Assembly: GCA_903910705.1 (NCBI GenBank)
Contig: CAIWAN010000038.1
Span: forward strand, 1 to 38,608
Direction of reading: 5' to 3'
Origin: an uncultured Candidatus Marinamargulisbacteria bacterium
GTDB taxonomy: Bacteria; Margulisbacteria; Riflemargulisbacteria; GWF2-35-9
DNA length: 38,608 nt
Shown in pieces: positions 1-9,655 of this stretch. Numbering within the stretch: the first letter of the stretch is position 1; the number at the start of each line of letters is the position of its first letter. The notes beneath the pieces were generated by a model. It did no database searches. It was given only the letters and a program-made list of their open reading frames with translations, and was not told the origin of the DNA. Made by a program: the position numbers and the translations under genes.

Positions 1-1
1 A

Positions 2-457
2 CTCGTCACAACGGTTGATCGAGCACTCGATTATTGCCGCTCCTATTCCCTATGGCCGGTCACGTTTGGCTTAGCGTGTTGTGCGATCGAGATGATGGCC
101 ACGGGCGGTGCTCGTTATGACATTTCTCGCTTCGGCTATGAAGTCTTTCGTCCGTCCCCTCGTCAAGCGGATCTAATGATCATCGCCGGAACGGTTACCC
201 ATAAGATGGCTCCCCTCGTTAAACGATTATACGATCAGATGCCCTCGCCTAAATACGTGATCGCGATGGGTAGCTGCGCTATGACCGGTGGTCCTTTTGT
301 CGATTCCTATAGTGTTCTGGGTGGTGTCGACAAAATTATTCCCGTTGATGTCTATATTCCAGGATGTCCACCTCGTCCGGAAGCCTTGATCGAAGGATTG
401 CTGAAAATAAAAAACATGCTTCAACTCTCAACAAAGGATCGAGCAAACCTTAAATGA
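2..457 (+). CDS. nuoB: NADH-quinone oxidoreductase subunit B (5' truncated by window edge)
   Basis: NuoB carries the N2 [4Fe-4S] cluster of complex I, the last iron-sulfur centre before quinone, in the peripheral arm at the membrane interface. The reading frame is open from base 2, so the start lies outside the window and 151 residues are visible. The vicinal cysteines of the [10 protein letters not shown] motif, the MGSC cysteine and the PGCPPRPE cysteine are all present, giving the four expected N2 ligands. An internal Met at base 92 lies after the CC motif and cannot be the true start. The stop overlaps the nuoC start as ATGA, which fits translational coupling in the nuo operon. Confidence 0.97.
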   Translation, partial: LVTTVDRALDYCRSYSLWPVTFGLACCAIEMMATGGARYDISRFGYEVFRPSPRQADLMIIAGTVTHKMAPLVKRLYDQMPSPKYVIAMGSCAMTGGPFVDSYSVLGGVDKIIPVDVYIPGCPPRPEALIEGLLKIKNMLQLSTKDRANLK

Positions 458-906
458 ACATCGCAGCATTATTCAACGAGCTACAACCCATCTATAAAGA
501 CAAGCTTCTTTTGTCCACGGACACAACAGCACTGATCATTACTCAGGATCAACTCATTTCCCTTCTTTCGACCTTAAGAACACGCCATGGATTTAACCTA
601 TTGGCCTTGCTAACCGCTGTCGATTATCCCGACCATTACCAGATGGTCTATCATTTAATGTCCACAAAGTCCGCGGACATGGTAACGGTTCAAGTCAATG
701 TATCCAAGTCTTCATCGAGAGTCCCTTCTATTGTATCCATATGGTCAGCCGCTAATGTCCAAGAGAGAGAAGTCTACGATATGTTTGGCATCACCTTTGA
801 CGGACATCCTTACCTAAAGCGCATTCTTAATCCTGACGATTTTACAGAATTTCCCTTACGCAAATCCTTTGTCCTTCAGTCCGTTAACCGGCAGAGTCTC
901 TCATGA
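454..906 (+). CDS. nuoC: NADH-quinone oxidoreductase subunit C (30 kDa subunit)
   Basis: This is a peripheral-arm subunit of complex I that packs against NuoD. The 150-residue length is normal for a stand-alone NuoC not fused to NuoD. The family signature is clear: [10 protein letters not shown] at about residues 104-113, then GHPYLKRIL and FPLRKSF. The usual GHPLRKDFP segment is slightly diverged here, with Phe before PLRK and Ser in place of Asp. The start overlaps the nuoB stop by 4 nt and the stop overlaps the nuoD start by 4 nt, so synthesis of the three subunits is probably coupled. Confidence 0.95.
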   Translation: MNIAALFNELQPIYKDKLLLSTDTTALIITQDQLISLLSTLRTRHGFNLLALLTAVDYPDHYQMVYHLMSTKSADMVTVQVNVSKSSSRVPSIVSIWSAANVQEREVYDMFGITFDGHPYLKRILNPDDFTEFPLRKSFVLQSVNRQSLS

Positions 907-2012
907 CAACAGATCGACTCATTACCCAAGAATTCTCGCTCAATCTGGGCCCTCAACACCCAAGCACCCATGGTGTATACCGTGTCATCTTGACCCTTGA
1001 TGGCGAGAAAATTGTCCACGCTGAAAATGTAATCGGATACCTCCATCGGGGCATCGAGAAACTAGCCGAAACCCTAACTTATCCTCAGTTCGCTCCCTAT
1101 ACAGATCGGCTCGACTACCTTGCAGGCGTTCTAAACAATATCGCCTATACCCAAACGATCGAAAAGCACATGCAGATTGTTGTCCCCGAACGGGCGCAAT
1201 ACCTTCGTGTCCTATTTGGTGAGCTCTCACGTATTGCCAGCCATCTTGTTTGCGTGTCCAGTATGGCACTAGACTTAAACTCATTTACCGGATGGATGTA
1301 CGCCTTCGCGGACAGAGAAAAAATACTCGATCTTTTCGAGATGACATTTGGCGGACGTTTAACCACCAATTACGCTCGGATCGGCGGGGTTTCCAAAGAC
1401 ATCCCCGACACCTTTATGTCCGCGATCCGGTCGTTCCTCGACAGTTTTTACGGCCGACTTAAAGACTTCAATGACCTCGTTTCCTTTAATCAGATTTTTA
1501 TCGACCGCACAAAAGGTGTCGGCATCATTTCTGCCGATCAAGCAATCGATTACGGACTTACGGGGGCTAATCTCCGTGCCAGTGGTGTCCACTTTGATCT
1601 TCGCAAAAAGTCACCTTATGGACTTTATGATCGTTTCGACTTTGATATTCCGGTCCTCCAAACAGGTGACTGCTATGATCGCTACTATATCCGTATCCTT
1701 GAGATCATTCAGAGCCTTCGCATCATTGAACAAGTTCTTCAATCGATCCCTGAAGGAACCCTTATGGGTGATGTCCCTCGCGTCATCAAACCCTTGGCCG
1801 GTGAGACCTTTCATCAGATTGAAGGAGCCAAAGGGCTTCTGGGGTTCCATCTGGTCAGTGATGGCAGCAAATCCCCCTATCGGCTTCATATTCACGCCCC
1901 GTCCTTTGTTAACATTGGCATTATTCCCGAGATCGCAAAGGGCATGCTGATCCAAGATTTTATTGCCTTGCTGGCATCACTTGATTTTGTCCTTGGAGAA
2001 GTGGACCGCTAA
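903..2012 (+). CDS. nuoD: NADH-quinone oxidoreductase subunit D (49 kDa subunit)
   Basis: NuoD forms the quinone-binding cavity with NuoB and NuoH and is homologous to the large subunit of [NiFe] hydrogenases. The N-terminal [12 protein letters not shown] motif (about residues 17-28) and the C-terminal DFVLGEVDR ending are both intact. At 369 residues it is a short stand-alone NuoD. The hydrogenase-type CxxC metal ligands are not seen, which marks it as a complex I subunit and not a hydrogenase subunit. The ATG overlaps nuoC by 4 nt. nuoH follows one base after the stop. The nuoE, nuoF and nuoG genes that often lie between nuoD and nuoH are absent. Confidence 0.96.
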   Translation: MTTDRLITQEFSLNLGPQHPSTHGVYRVILTLDGEKIVHAENVIGYLHRGIEKLAETLTYPQFAPYTDRLDYLAGVLNNIAYTQTIEKHMQIVVPERAQYLRVLFGELSRIASHLVCVSSMALDLNSFTGWMYAFADREKILDLFEMTFGGRLTTNYARIGGVSKDIPDTFMSAIRSFLDSFYGRLKDFNDLVSFNQIFIDRTKGVGIISADQAIDYGLTGANLRASGVHFDLRKKSPYGLYDRFDFDIPVLQTGDCYDRYYIRILEIIQSLRIIEQVLQSIPEGTLMGDVPRVIKPLAGETFHQIEGAKGLLGFHLVSDGSKSPYRLHIHAPSFVNIGIIPEIAKGMLIQDFIALLASLDFVLGEVDR

Positions 2013-2013
2013 A

Positions 2014-3039
2014 ATGACTCAATTTCTCTTCAACTTCCTTGCATTGCTTCACATCACCGGAATAATCGCGGACGTCATCGTGATCCTTTGCTATTTTGTC
2101 TTTATTCTTTTGTTTATCATCATCAACGTCATGTTCATTGTTTGGTTGGAGCGAAGAATGAGTGCCTTTTTTCAGGAACGTTTAGGTCCCAATCGAGTCG
2201 GTCCGTTTGGACTTCTTCAAAGTGTCGTTGACGCGGTCAAGCTTCTGGGCAAAGAGGTTATACGTCCCACTGCAACCGACAAATGGGTCTTTCTTTTGGC
2301 CCCTGCGATATGCTTTGTCCCTGCCCTATTACTTTACCCCATCCTTCCTTTTGGAAAAGGCTTGGTGCTGGTCAACCTAAATATCGGCTTGCTATATTTT
2401 GTGGCCATTTCATCAACCACAACGATCTCCATCATTATGGCCGGTTGGGGCTCAAACAATAAATATTCTCTTCTCGGTGGCATGCGAACCGTAGCTCAGA
2501 TGATCAGCTATGAGATCCCGCTTATCTTCTCAATGATCGGTATTATCATGCTCGTCGGGTCACTGAACCTTGTCGATATCGTGAATGCTCAGGCAAGACT
2601 CTGGTTTATTCATGTTCAACCCCTCGCCTTTATGATCTTCCTCATTGCAAGTATCGCCGAACTTAACCGAGCTCCCTTTGATCTACCGGAGGCTGAACAA
2701 GAACTGGTCGCCGGCTATCACACCGAATACTCGGGCATGCAATTTGCGTTCTTCTATTTAGCCGAATATGCCAATTTATTTAGTCTCTCGATCTTGGGCG
2801 TCACGCTCTTTTTAGGCGGTTACCAAGGCCCGTTTTTCCCCTCATGGATATGGTTTATCGGCAAAGTCTATGCGATGATCATGGTCTATATGTGGATACG
2901 ATGGACATTGCCCCGTATTCGGATGGACAAAATGATGAAACTCAACTGGAAATTTCTGATCCCGTTATCACTTTTCAACATTCTAGCGACCGGTTTTATG
3001 ATCAAAGCGTGGCCCACGATACAACAATGGATGAGGTAG
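2014..3039 (+). CDS. nuoH: NADH-quinone oxidoreductase subunit H
   Basis: NuoH is the membrane subunit linking the quinone site to the proton-pumping arm. The ATG at 2014 is preferred over an in-frame upstream ATG at 1963 because it directly follows the nuoD stop and gives a normal 341-residue protein. The family motifs are visible: [21 protein letters not shown] in the first loop, and [19 protein letters not shown] with [14 protein letters not shown] in the conserved acidic loop. About eight hydrophobic membrane segments can be traced. It lies between nuoD and nuoI, its usual place when the NADH module is missing. Confidence 0.96.
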   Translation: MTQFLFNFLALLHITGIIADVIVILCYFVFILLFIIINVMFIVWLERRMSAFFQERLGPNRVGPFGLLQSVVDAVKLLGKEVIRPTATDKWVFLLAPAICFVPALLLYPILPFGKGLVLVNLNIGLLYFVAISSTTTISIIMAGWGSNNKYSLLGGMRTVAQMISYEIPLIFSMIGIIMLVGSLNLVDIVNAQARLWFIHVQPLAFMIFLIASIAELNRAPFDLPEAEQELVAGYHTEYSGMQFAFFYLAEYANLFSLSILGVTLFLGGYQGPFFPSWIWFIGKVYAMIMVYMWIRWTLPRIRMDKMMKLNWKFLIPLSLFNILATGFMIKAWPTIQQWMR

Positions 3040-3044
3040 ACTAA

Positions 3045-3425
3045 ATGTGGCTCATTAAAGGACTCTTTATCACCGCTAAACGCTTTTTCAGTCGAAAAAT
3101 TACACAGCGCTACCCCGAGGTCTACCCTGATCTACCCAAAGCGACCCGTGGCGACTTTCAGTTCTCTATAGATAAATGCACCGCCTGCACCCTTTGCGCC
3201 TTAGCCTGTCCCAACAAAGTCATCCAGATCACCACAGACAAAACGGCTGAGGGAAAACGCCGGATCGATCAATATCGAATGAGTGTAGGCTATTGTCTCT
3301 ATTGTGGCTTATGCGTTGAGGCGTGCCCGACATCAGCGATCGAGATGAAGCCATCCTTCACCCCCGCTTATTATAAGAAAAACACCTCGCTTCTTTGTTG
3401 GACATACAAGGAGCCCACAGTATGA
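3045..3425 (+). CDS. nuoI: NADH-quinone oxidoreductase subunit I, 2[4Fe-4S] protein
   Basis: NuoI carries clusters N6a and N6b and passes electrons towards NuoB. Two CxxCxxCxxxCP motifs are complete: Cys45, 48, 51 and 55, and Cys84, 87, 90 and 94. The 126-residue length is compact, with a short amphipathic N-terminus and little C-terminal extension. If this complex truly lacks NuoEFG, NuoI would be the outermost iron-sulfur subunit and the probable docking point for a soluble ferredoxin. That last point is inference from operon content. The stop overlaps the nuoJ start as ATGA. Confidence 0.95.
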   Translation: MWLIKGLFITAKRFFSRKITQRYPEVYPDLPKATRGDFQFSIDKCTACTLCALACPNKVIQITTDKTAEGKRRIDQYRMSVGYCLYCGLCVEACPTSAIEMKPSFTPAYYKKNTSLLCWTYKEPTV

Positions 3426-3907
3426 TCATCTTATTTTATCTCTTTTCGGCTATCCTGCTAGCATTTGCACTGGGCACGGTCATCTCTACCAATCTGATCC
3501 ATAGCGCACTACTCATGATGGGGTCCTTTTTCGCTGTGGCAGGGTTGTATCTCCTTCTTCAAGCCGATTATCTGGCCATGGTTCAAATCCTCGTCTATGT
3601 TGGCGCCATCGCTATTCTACTGGTCTTTGGTGTTATGCTTACCCGAAAAGGTTCCATCGAAGAAAGCAATCTACCCAATCGTTATAAAACGATCGGACTG
3701 GTAACAGCGCTTGGACTATTCGGGCTTCTCGCCCGGTCGATCACTTACACCCGTTTTCCTTCGCCTCCGCTTGAAAGTCCACCACAAAATATCATCGCCA
3801 TCGCTCAAGCCTTTCTTTTACAATATATTGTTGCGTTCGAAGCCCTTGGCATTTTGCTCCTGATCGCCATTCTGGGTGCGATCCTCATCGGAAAGGAACC
3901 CAAATGA
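3422..3907 (+). CDS. nuoJ: NADH-quinone oxidoreductase subunit J
   Basis: This is an integral membrane subunit of the complex I arm. The ATG at 3422 overlaps the nuoI stop (ATGA) and gives 161 residues beginning MIILFYLF. An upstream in-frame ATG at 3395 lies inside nuoI and would add a polar tail, so it is not preferred. The conserved third helix region AMVQILVYVGAIAILLVFGVML is the clearest NuoJ signature. Five membrane segments are visible. The stop overlaps nuoK by 4 nt. Confidence 0.93.
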   Translation: MIILFYLFSAILLAFALGTVISTNLIHSALLMMGSFFAVAGLYLLLQADYLAMVQILVYVGAIAILLVFGVMLTRKGSIEESNLPNRYKTIGLVTALGLFGLLARSITYTRFPSPPLESPPQNIIAIAQAFLLQYIVAFEALGILLLIAILGAILIGKEPK

Positions 3908-4212
3908 TCGGACTCTCGCATTATCTTTTGGTTGCGGCCGCGCTATTTTGTATTGGTGTATACAGTGTGATCACAAAAAAGAATGCCATCGCAGTATTAA
4001 TGGGCATCGAGTTTATGTTAAATGCCATCAATATCAACTTAGTTGCCTTTAATCACTTCATGGCGCCGAGTCAGGTCATCGGTCAAGTCTTTGCGATCTT
4101 TATCATTGGTGTAGCCGCCGCAGAGGTCTCACTGGGCCTTGCGATCATCTTGTCACTGTATCGGCAACGCCATTTAGTGGCGATTGATGAAATGGACATC
4201 TTAAAATGGTAA
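3904..4212 (+). CDS. nuoK: NADH-quinone oxidoreductase subunit K
   Basis: NuoK is a small MrpC-like membrane subunit that forms part of the fourth proton pathway. The 102 residues contain three hydrophobic helices. The two membrane glutamates known to matter in the family are present: Glu36 in VLMGIEFMLN and a second Glu at residue 74 in GVAAAEVSLG. The start overlaps the nuoJ stop by 4 nt, and the end overlaps the first possible nuoL start. Confidence 0.95.
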   Translation: MIGLSHYLLVAAALFCIGVYSVITKKNAIAVLMGIEFMLNAININLVAFNHFMAPSQVIGQVFAIFIIGVAAAEVSLGLAIILSLYRQRHLVAIDEMDILKW

Positions 4213-6074
4213 TGGATCAATTCACATGGCTTATTCCCACGCTACCCTTGATCGCCTTCTTGATCATTGTTGGCATAACCTATCGGTTCAAGCTACTAAG
4301 CGCCATTGTCGCGACAAGCTTCTCTTTAGGCTCTCTTTTTCTGGCTATCTCGATCTTGATCCAAAAGATCCAATCCCCCAAAACAACGGAAACCTTTATC
4401 AACTGGCTAACGCTTACCGCCAATCAGCAAACCGTTCTAACCCTACAGATGGGCTATTTAATGGATCCCCTCGCGGCAGTTATGTGTTTAATCGTCACCC
4501 TTATCGCCACCTTGGTTCTGCTCTACTCCATCGGCTATATGAAAGGGGATGATGGATTCTCTCGCTATTTCGCTTATATCTCTTTATTCACCTTCTCGAT
4601 GCTTGGCCTCGTCATCTCCAATAATTACTTTCAAACGTTTGTGTTCTGGGAACTCGTTGGATTATGCTCCTACCTACTCATCGGGTTTTGGTTTTTCAAA
4701 CCCGCGGCTGCAGATGCGAGCAAAAAAGCCTTTATCACCAATCGATGGGCTGACTTTGGATTCTTGGTCGGGATCATTGGGCTATTCACCCATTTTGGCA
4801 CCTTCAATTTTGCCGAACTCTCGACGGTCATCAGTCTGCATCAAAACACCCTTGTATTATTGATCTTAGGCCTTCTTGTTTTTCTGGGTCCGATGGGCAA
4901 GTCAGCCATGTTTCCTTTTCATGTTTGGCTTCCGGACGCGATGGAAGGCCCAACCCCCATTAGTGCGCTCATTCATGCAGCCACCATGGTCGCAGCCGGT
5001 ATCTATCTCGTGGCAAGGGGATACATTCTTTTTGCCAGTGTAGACTCGGTTATGATCGTCATTGCCTATATCGGCGGATTTACCGCCTTATTTGCCGCGA
5101 CGATCGCGCTTGTTCAACGAGACATCAAACGCATTTTGGCCTTCTCTACGCTTAGTCAATTAGGCTATATGATGATGGCACTCGGCGTTGGCAGTATGAC
5201 GTCAGGTATGTTTCATCTCACAACACACGCCTTCTTTAAAGCGCTTCTCTTTCTTGGAGCGGGCAGCATCATCCATGCCGTTCACGATCAAGACATCTTT
5301 AATATGGGCGGGTTAGTCAAAAAGATGCCGATCACCGTGTGGACATTCGTCATAGGCTCGTTGGCTCTTTCAGGCATTTTCCCCCTCGCGGGTTTTTGGA
5401 GCAAAGATGAAATCTTGACGGTTACCCTTCAACATCATTTTATGGGGTTATTTATTTTAGGCACCCTCGTTGCTTTCTTAACGGCCTTTTATATGTTCCG
5501 TCTCATCTTTATCGCACTCTTTGGAGACAATCGATCTGGCCATCATGCACATGAATCCTCTTGGACAATGACGCTTCCTTTATTGATATTGGCGATTCTT
5601 TCGATCATTGCAGGCCTCGTCAACACACCTTGGTTCTATCAATGGACTGGCATGAGTTTTAGCACCTTTCTTTTCTTTAAAGAGCCAGAGGTTCCCGTCA
5701 TCCATTGGTCTATTGCCGTTTTATCGAGTCTCGCCGCAATGAGTGGGATCTTGTTCGCATGGATCATTTATTCCAAACAGCAGATTTCTGCCGACAAATT
5801 AGCTCAACGATTCAAAGGAGCACACACCCTACTGCTGAAGAAATATTATATTGATGAGATATATGGATGGCTCTTTAATAAAGGCTTGCTGGGTCTAGGT
5901 AAAGTGTTTAACTTTATCGATCATATCCTTATCGATGGATTATTTGACGGTACGGCCACACTAATTCGTTCATCAGGGGTTCAATTACGCTTATTTCAAA
6001 CCGGACGATTACAGCAATATGCTTTAGTTCTATTTATTGCCATCGCAGCCATGACCATCTGGGGGGTTCGTTAA
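4206..6074 (+). CDS. nuoL: NADH-quinone oxidoreductase subunit L
   Basis: NuoL is the distal antiporter-like proton-pumping subunit, with a long lateral helix. Its 622 residues are typical. The key charged residues are visible: Glu in FVFWELVGLCSYLLIGFW, Lys in MGKSAMFPFHVWLPDAMEGPTP, Lys in HAFFKALLFLGAG, and Lys-Asp in GFWSKDEIL. The C-terminal third contains the long amphipathic and final transmembrane region. Two ATGs compete. The one at 4206 overlaps nuoK by 7 nt and the one at 4212 overlaps by a single base, so the protein may be two residues shorter. Confidence 0.97.
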   Translation: MVMDQFTWLIPTLPLIAFLIIVGITYRFKLLSAIVATSFSLGSLFLAISILIQKIQSPKTTETFINWLTLTANQQTVLTLQMGYLMDPLAAVMCLIVTLIATLVLLYSIGYMKGDDGFSRYFAYISLFTFSMLGLVISNNYFQTFVFWELVGLCSYLLIGFWFFKPAAADASKKAFITNRWADFGFLVGIIGLFTHFGTFNFAELSTVISLHQNTLVLLILGLLVFLGPMGKSAMFPFHVWLPDAMEGPTPISALIHAATMVAAGIYLVARGYILFASVDSVMIVIAYIGGFTALFAATIALVQRDIKRILAFSTLSQLGYMMMALGVGSMTSGMFHLTTHAFFKALLFLGAGSIIHAVHDQDIFNMGGLVKKMPITVWTFVIGSLALSGIFPLAGFWSKDEILTVTLQHHFMGLFILGTLVAFLTAFYMFRLIFIALFGDNRSGHHAHESSWTMTLPLLILAILSIIAGLVNTPWFYQWTGMSFSTFLFFKEPEVPVIHWSIAVLSSLAAMSGILFAWIIYSKQQISADKLAQRFKGAHTLLLKKYYIDEIYGWLFNKGLLGLGKVFNFIDHILIDGLFDGTATLIRSSGVQLRLFQTGRLQQYALVLFIAIAAMTIWGVR

Positions 6075-7535
6075 ATGCACCTATATTCACTCATTCTTAT
6101 CCCCTTAATAGGAGCCCTTACCCTTATCCTCATCCCTTCAAAGCATCAATCACTCATAAAGTGGACATCAGCTATAGTTGGGCTATTGGGATTGGCCCTT
6201 TCGATTCACCTCTACTTCGTCTTTGATAAGAGTGTTTCGGGCATGCAATTTGTCGAGAGCATCCCATGGATACCGTCTTTTTGGATTAATTTTCGTTTAG
6301 GCGTAGATGGACTCAGTTTGAGCATGGTTCTACTGACGTCGATTATTTGGTTCACAGGGATCCTCGTCAGTTGGAATTTTCAAGAACGCGTTAAAGAATT
6401 CTTTATCTATATGTTTATTCTGGTCGCGGGTGTATTTGGCGTTTTTCTTTCTCTCGACTTTTTGGTTATGTTCATTTTCCTTGAAATTGCGGTCATCCCC
6501 AAATTTGTTTTGATCCATGTCTGGGGTAGCGGGAAAAAAGAATACAGTGCGATCAAATATACCCTCTACCTGCTCACAGGCAGCGCTTTTGCCTTAATTG
6601 CAATGATGATGATCTATCTTCAAACCACCACCCTAGATCTTACCCATTTAGCAACCTTGACCTATTCGGCTCCTTTTCAAAAGGTCATCTTTCTTCTATT
6701 GCTTATCGGTTTTGGTGTCATCATTCCTCTGTGGCCGCTTCATCGATGGACACCCGATGGACATTCAAGTGCACCAACCGCCATAAGCATGCTCCTTGCA
6801 GGCGTCATTATGAAGCTGGGTGGGTACGCATTGATCCGGATCGGGATCGGTTTGTTCCCGCTCGGAGCCGCCTTCTGGGCCCCGTTGATCGCCACCATCG
6901 CCGTGGTCAATTGTATCTATATCGCGTTCGTGGCCATGGTACAGAAAGACCTTAAGTATGTTGTGGCCAATTCCTCGATCAGTCACATGGGCTATGTCCT
7001 GATGGGGCTAGCGGCCATGAATACGGTTTCATTAACGGGGGCAGCGGCTCAAATGTTCGCTCATGGGATCATGGCCGCCCTATTTTTTGCTTTAGTAGGG
7101 CTCATTTATCAACGGACACATACCCGAATGATCGCCGATCTCGGTGGACTTGCCCATCAAATGCCACGGGCAGCAACCCTATTCCTTATGACCGGACTTG
7201 CCTCTCTTGGACTACCAGGCTTTTATAACTTTGTGTCCGAATTTCTGATCTTTGTAGGTGCATTCAGGACGTTCCCTGTTCTTGCTACAATCGCCATCCT
7301 TGCGGTGGTGATCACGGCCATTTATGTCCTCCGCGTCACTCAACAGATATTCTTTGGTCCCCGAAACCCTCGTTGGGATGGCCTTAAAGACATAAGTGGT
7401 TTAGAAATGATCCCTCTCGTTATTCTTGTCGTCGTTATGCTTGGATTTGGACTCATCCCTGCCCCGATGACCAACCTTATCAATCAAGGGATCGATCCGA
7501 TTGTCCAACATGAAGTGATGAAAGGACAACTATGA
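6075..7535 (+). CDS. nuoM: NADH-quinone oxidoreductase subunit M
   Basis: NuoM is the middle antiporter-like subunit. The 486 residues and about 14 membrane segments are normal, and the ATG follows the nuoL stop directly. Glu137 in IFLEIAVIP matches the essential TM5 glutamate, Lys in AGVIMKLGGY matches the TM8 lysine, and NFVSEFLIF is present near TM12. The TM7 lysine expected in the segment F-A-V-K-x-P before PLHxWxPD is replaced: here it reads FGVIIPLWPLHRWTPD, with Ile216 in place of Lys. A Lys appears instead in the TM5 segment VIPKF, where Met is usual. The proton path of this subunit may therefore be altered. Confidence 0.96.
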   Translation: MHLYSLILIPLIGALTLILIPSKHQSLIKWTSAIVGLLGLALSIHLYFVFDKSVSGMQFVESIPWIPSFWINFRLGVDGLSLSMVLLTSIIWFTGILVSWNFQERVKEFFIYMFILVAGVFGVFLSLDFLVMFIFLEIAVIPKFVLIHVWGSGKKEYSAIKYTLYLLTGSAFALIAMMMIYLQTTTLDLTHLATLTYSAPFQKVIFLLLLIGFGVIIPLWPLHRWTPDGHSSAPTAISMLLAGVIMKLGGYALIRIGIGLFPLGAAFWAPLIATIAVVNCIYIAFVAMVQKDLKYVVANSSISHMGYVLMGLAAMNTVSLTGAAAQMFAHGIMAALFFALVGLIYQRTHTRMIADLGGLAHQMPRAATLFLMTGLASLGLPGFYNFVSEFLIFVGAFRTFPVLATIAILAVVITAIYVLRVTQQIFFGPRNPRWDGLKDISGLEMIPLVILVVVMLGFGLIPAPMTNLINQGIDPIVQHEVMKGQL

Positions 7536-8959
7536 ACATCTCGGCAGTATCTTTAGAACTCGCGTCGCTTAGCCTTGGTTTATTGACCATCATTTTGGGG
7601 CTCATCTTCCCCTCTTTTCGATCAAAAAACACAGGGGGTTATCTTGCCATTATGGGGCTAATTTCGATGCTGATTGGCAGCCTATATTTACCCGCATCCA
7701 ATACACAAACGTTTATCAACACGTTCTATGTCCAAGATAGTCTTGCGCTTTTCTTTAAACAATTGTTTATCGTAGTGGCCATTTTTGTAAACGCGATGTC
7801 CTTGCGCTATTTAAAACCGTACACCAAAAATAGAGGAGATTATTTCGCCCTGACCTTCTTTGCACTTACAGGGATGATGATCATGGCTTCTGCTGCTGAA
7901 TTTATCACCCTATACATCGGACTTGAGCTGATGACCTTCACGTTTGTGCTTCTAACCACCTATAAAAAACAAGACTTAAAGTCAGGAGAAGCGGGGCTTA
8001 AGTATCTATTACTCAGCGCGATATCGTCAGGTGTTTTATTATACGGACTTAGCTTGATCTATGGCCTCACGGGAAAGCTCGATTTTTCAGCTATCTCAAC
8101 TGTATTTTCAATTGGCTCTGTTTCACCCTTACTGGTCTGGGCCATTATTATGGTTCTATCAGGCCTCGGATTTAAGATCGCATTGGTTCCATTCCACATG
8201 TGGACACCAGACGTCTACGAAGGCGCCCCGACGCCCATAACGGCTTTCTTGGCCGTTGGTTCAAAAGCAGCTGGGTTCGTTGCGTTTATTCGCGTATTCT
8301 TCCATGTCTTCGCGCCGTTTACCTCAATTTTCATGCCCTTGCTCATTACCTTGACGGTATTGACCCTGCTGATCGGCAACTTGATCGCACTGGCCCAAAC
8401 TCATTTGAAGCGTTTCTTGGCCTATTCAAGTATTGCTCATGTGGGTTATATCCTACTCGGTGTCATCGCCTACTCCAAACTTGGACTGAGCGCCATCTTG
8501 TTTTACTTGATGCTTTATCTCTTTGCTAATATCGGGGCTTTTGCAGGGGTCACGGCGCTAGTCATCAACACCGGACATGATCGTATCTCCGATCTGGCTG
8601 GTCTATGGAAATGCTCACCCTTTTTAAGTGTTATTTTTCTGATCAGTTTATTGTCGCTAGCTGGCATTCCTCCCACGGCAGGGTTTATCGGAAAGTTCTA
8701 CTTATTTACCGAAGCGATTCATCAAGGATATCTCTGGTTGGCAGCGTTAGCGCTTGGCTTAAGCCTTGTTGCGGTCTATTACTACCTGATGGTAATCCGA
8801 ACCCTGCTAAGCGGAACAAGCGAAGAAACCCAGCCTTTCATCATTCCCTTTTCCTTAAGGCTTGTCATGATCGTATCGGCTGCAATGACCATTGGTATCG
8901 GAATTTGGCCCGGTCCATTTACTGACTTGGCCCTGAATATTGCCCAAAGCTTTTATTGA
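7532..8959 (+). CDS. nuoN: NADH-quinone oxidoreductase subunit N
   Basis: NuoN is the proximal antiporter-like subunit and the last gene of the operon. The 475 residues hold about 14 membrane segments. The TM5 glutamate (ITLYIGLELMTF), the TM7 lysine (LGFKIALVPFHMWTPDVYEGAPTP), the TM8 lysine (VGSKAAGF) and the lysine of GFIGKFYLF are all in place, unlike in NuoM. The start overlaps nuoM by 4 nt. The stop lies only 3 nt from the stop of the convergent methyltransferase gene. No obvious terminator hairpin separates them, so transcripts may run into each other. Confidence 0.96.
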   Translation: MNISAVSLELASLSLGLLTIILGLIFPSFRSKNTGGYLAIMGLISMLIGSLYLPASNTQTFINTFYVQDSLALFFKQLFIVVAIFVNAMSLRYLKPYTKNRGDYFALTFFALTGMMIMASAAEFITLYIGLELMTFTFVLLTTYKKQDLKSGEAGLKYLLLSAISSGVLLYGLSLIYGLTGKLDFSAISTVFSIGSVSPLLVWAIIMVLSGLGFKIALVPFHMWTPDVYEGAPTPITAFLAVGSKAAGFVAFIRVFFHVFAPFTSIFMPLLITLTVLTLLIGNLIALAQTHLKRFLAYSSIAHVGYILLGVIAYSKLGLSAILFYLMLYLFANIGAFAGVTALVINTGHDRISDLAGLWKCSPFLSVIFLISLLSLAGIPPTAGFIGKFYLFTEAIHQGYLWLAALALGLSLVAVYYYLMVIRTLLSGTSEETQPFIIPFSLRLVMIVSAAMTIGIGIWPGPFTDLALNIAQSFY

Positions 8960-8962
8960 AGG

Positions 8963-9655
8963 TTAAGAAGCTAACACAATCTCTTTAGAGGGTTTCTTAA
9001 ATAAATAAGGAGGCAGAAATTCTTTGGAAATAGTTTCAGACTGAGAATGATTCGAATATGTTGCCCAATCTGGCACATATTCCTCGGCCTGATTACCCCA
9101 AGTAACCCAATTTTCTCTCTGGCCTCTAGCAAAAAGTTCAATATAGGGCCCCCAACTGCAGGATTCTATAATATTATACTGTTCATCAGGCTTTCGACTA
9201 TGCTCACGTTTCATAGAAGATATGATATTTTCTTGACTCCGACCAGGTTGTAGCGTCCGAACATTTTTCCCACGCACTCCAAAAAGCAAGATTTCAGTGA
9301 CATTTCTAAAATAAAAACCAACACCTCTTCGGTCAGGGCCACCATCTTTTCTAACCTTATACCAAACAAGATTGGATTTATATGAGAATCCCCAACTTTT
9401 CATAACCTCTAAGCCTTCAGCTAAAAGAGCATTTGGTACCCATAAATAAAGATGAGCTGTATCATGAGCAATGTTAGAAACGGCTAGGTCTTTAATTTCA
9501 TCCAACTTCATTGTAGGGTATCGGCTTAATCGCTTATGTTCAGGGGCCATTTTGCCCGTCCTATTTTGAAATTGCCAAGGCGGATCCGCTAAAATAGTTG
9601 AGAACTTATTTTCACCAACAAAATTTAATAAATCAATTGATGCATCAGACATCAT
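8963..9655 (-). CDS. MT-A70 family DNA adenine-N6 methyltransferase
   Basis: This is a probable modification enzyme that methylates adenine in the site cut by the adjacent endonuclease. The catalytic DPPW motif occurs at ILADPPWQF near the N-terminus, followed by RLSRYPTMKLDEIKDL and HLYLWVPNALL, all typical of MT-A70 (IME4-like) methyltransferases. The stretch RKPDEQYNIIESCSWGPYIELFARG is the usual C-terminal SAM-site region. The ATG at 9655 is chosen because it forms an ATGA overlap with the endonuclease stop and follows a purine-rich AGAGAGGGA. A TTG at 9670 and an ATG at 9652 are alternatives. No target-recognition domain is evident. The gene is AT-richer than the nuo and fix genes around it, suggesting transfer. 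Confidence 0.9.
   Translation of the reverse strand: MMSDASIDLLNFVGENKFSTILADPPWQFQNRTGKMAPEHKRLSRYPTMKLDEIKDLAVSNIAHDTAHLYLWVPNALLAEGLEVMKSWGFSYKSNLVWYKVRKDGGPDRRGVGFYFRNVTEILLFGVRGKNVRTLQPGRSQENIISSMKREHSRKPDEQYNIIESCSWGPYIELFARGQRENWVTWGNQAEEYVPDWATYSNHSQSETISKEFLPPYLFKKPSKEIVLAS

Noticed and set aside
3395-3421. Upstream start for nuoJ at 3395 (and similarly 1963 for nuoH, 15352 for hypE, 12128 for fixC).
   Set aside because: Each adds residues unlike the family and reads deep into the previous gene, while a start at the junction gives the normal protein.
8940-9000. Terminator between nuoN and the methyltransferase gene.
   Set aside because: No stem with a following T run was found on either strand.
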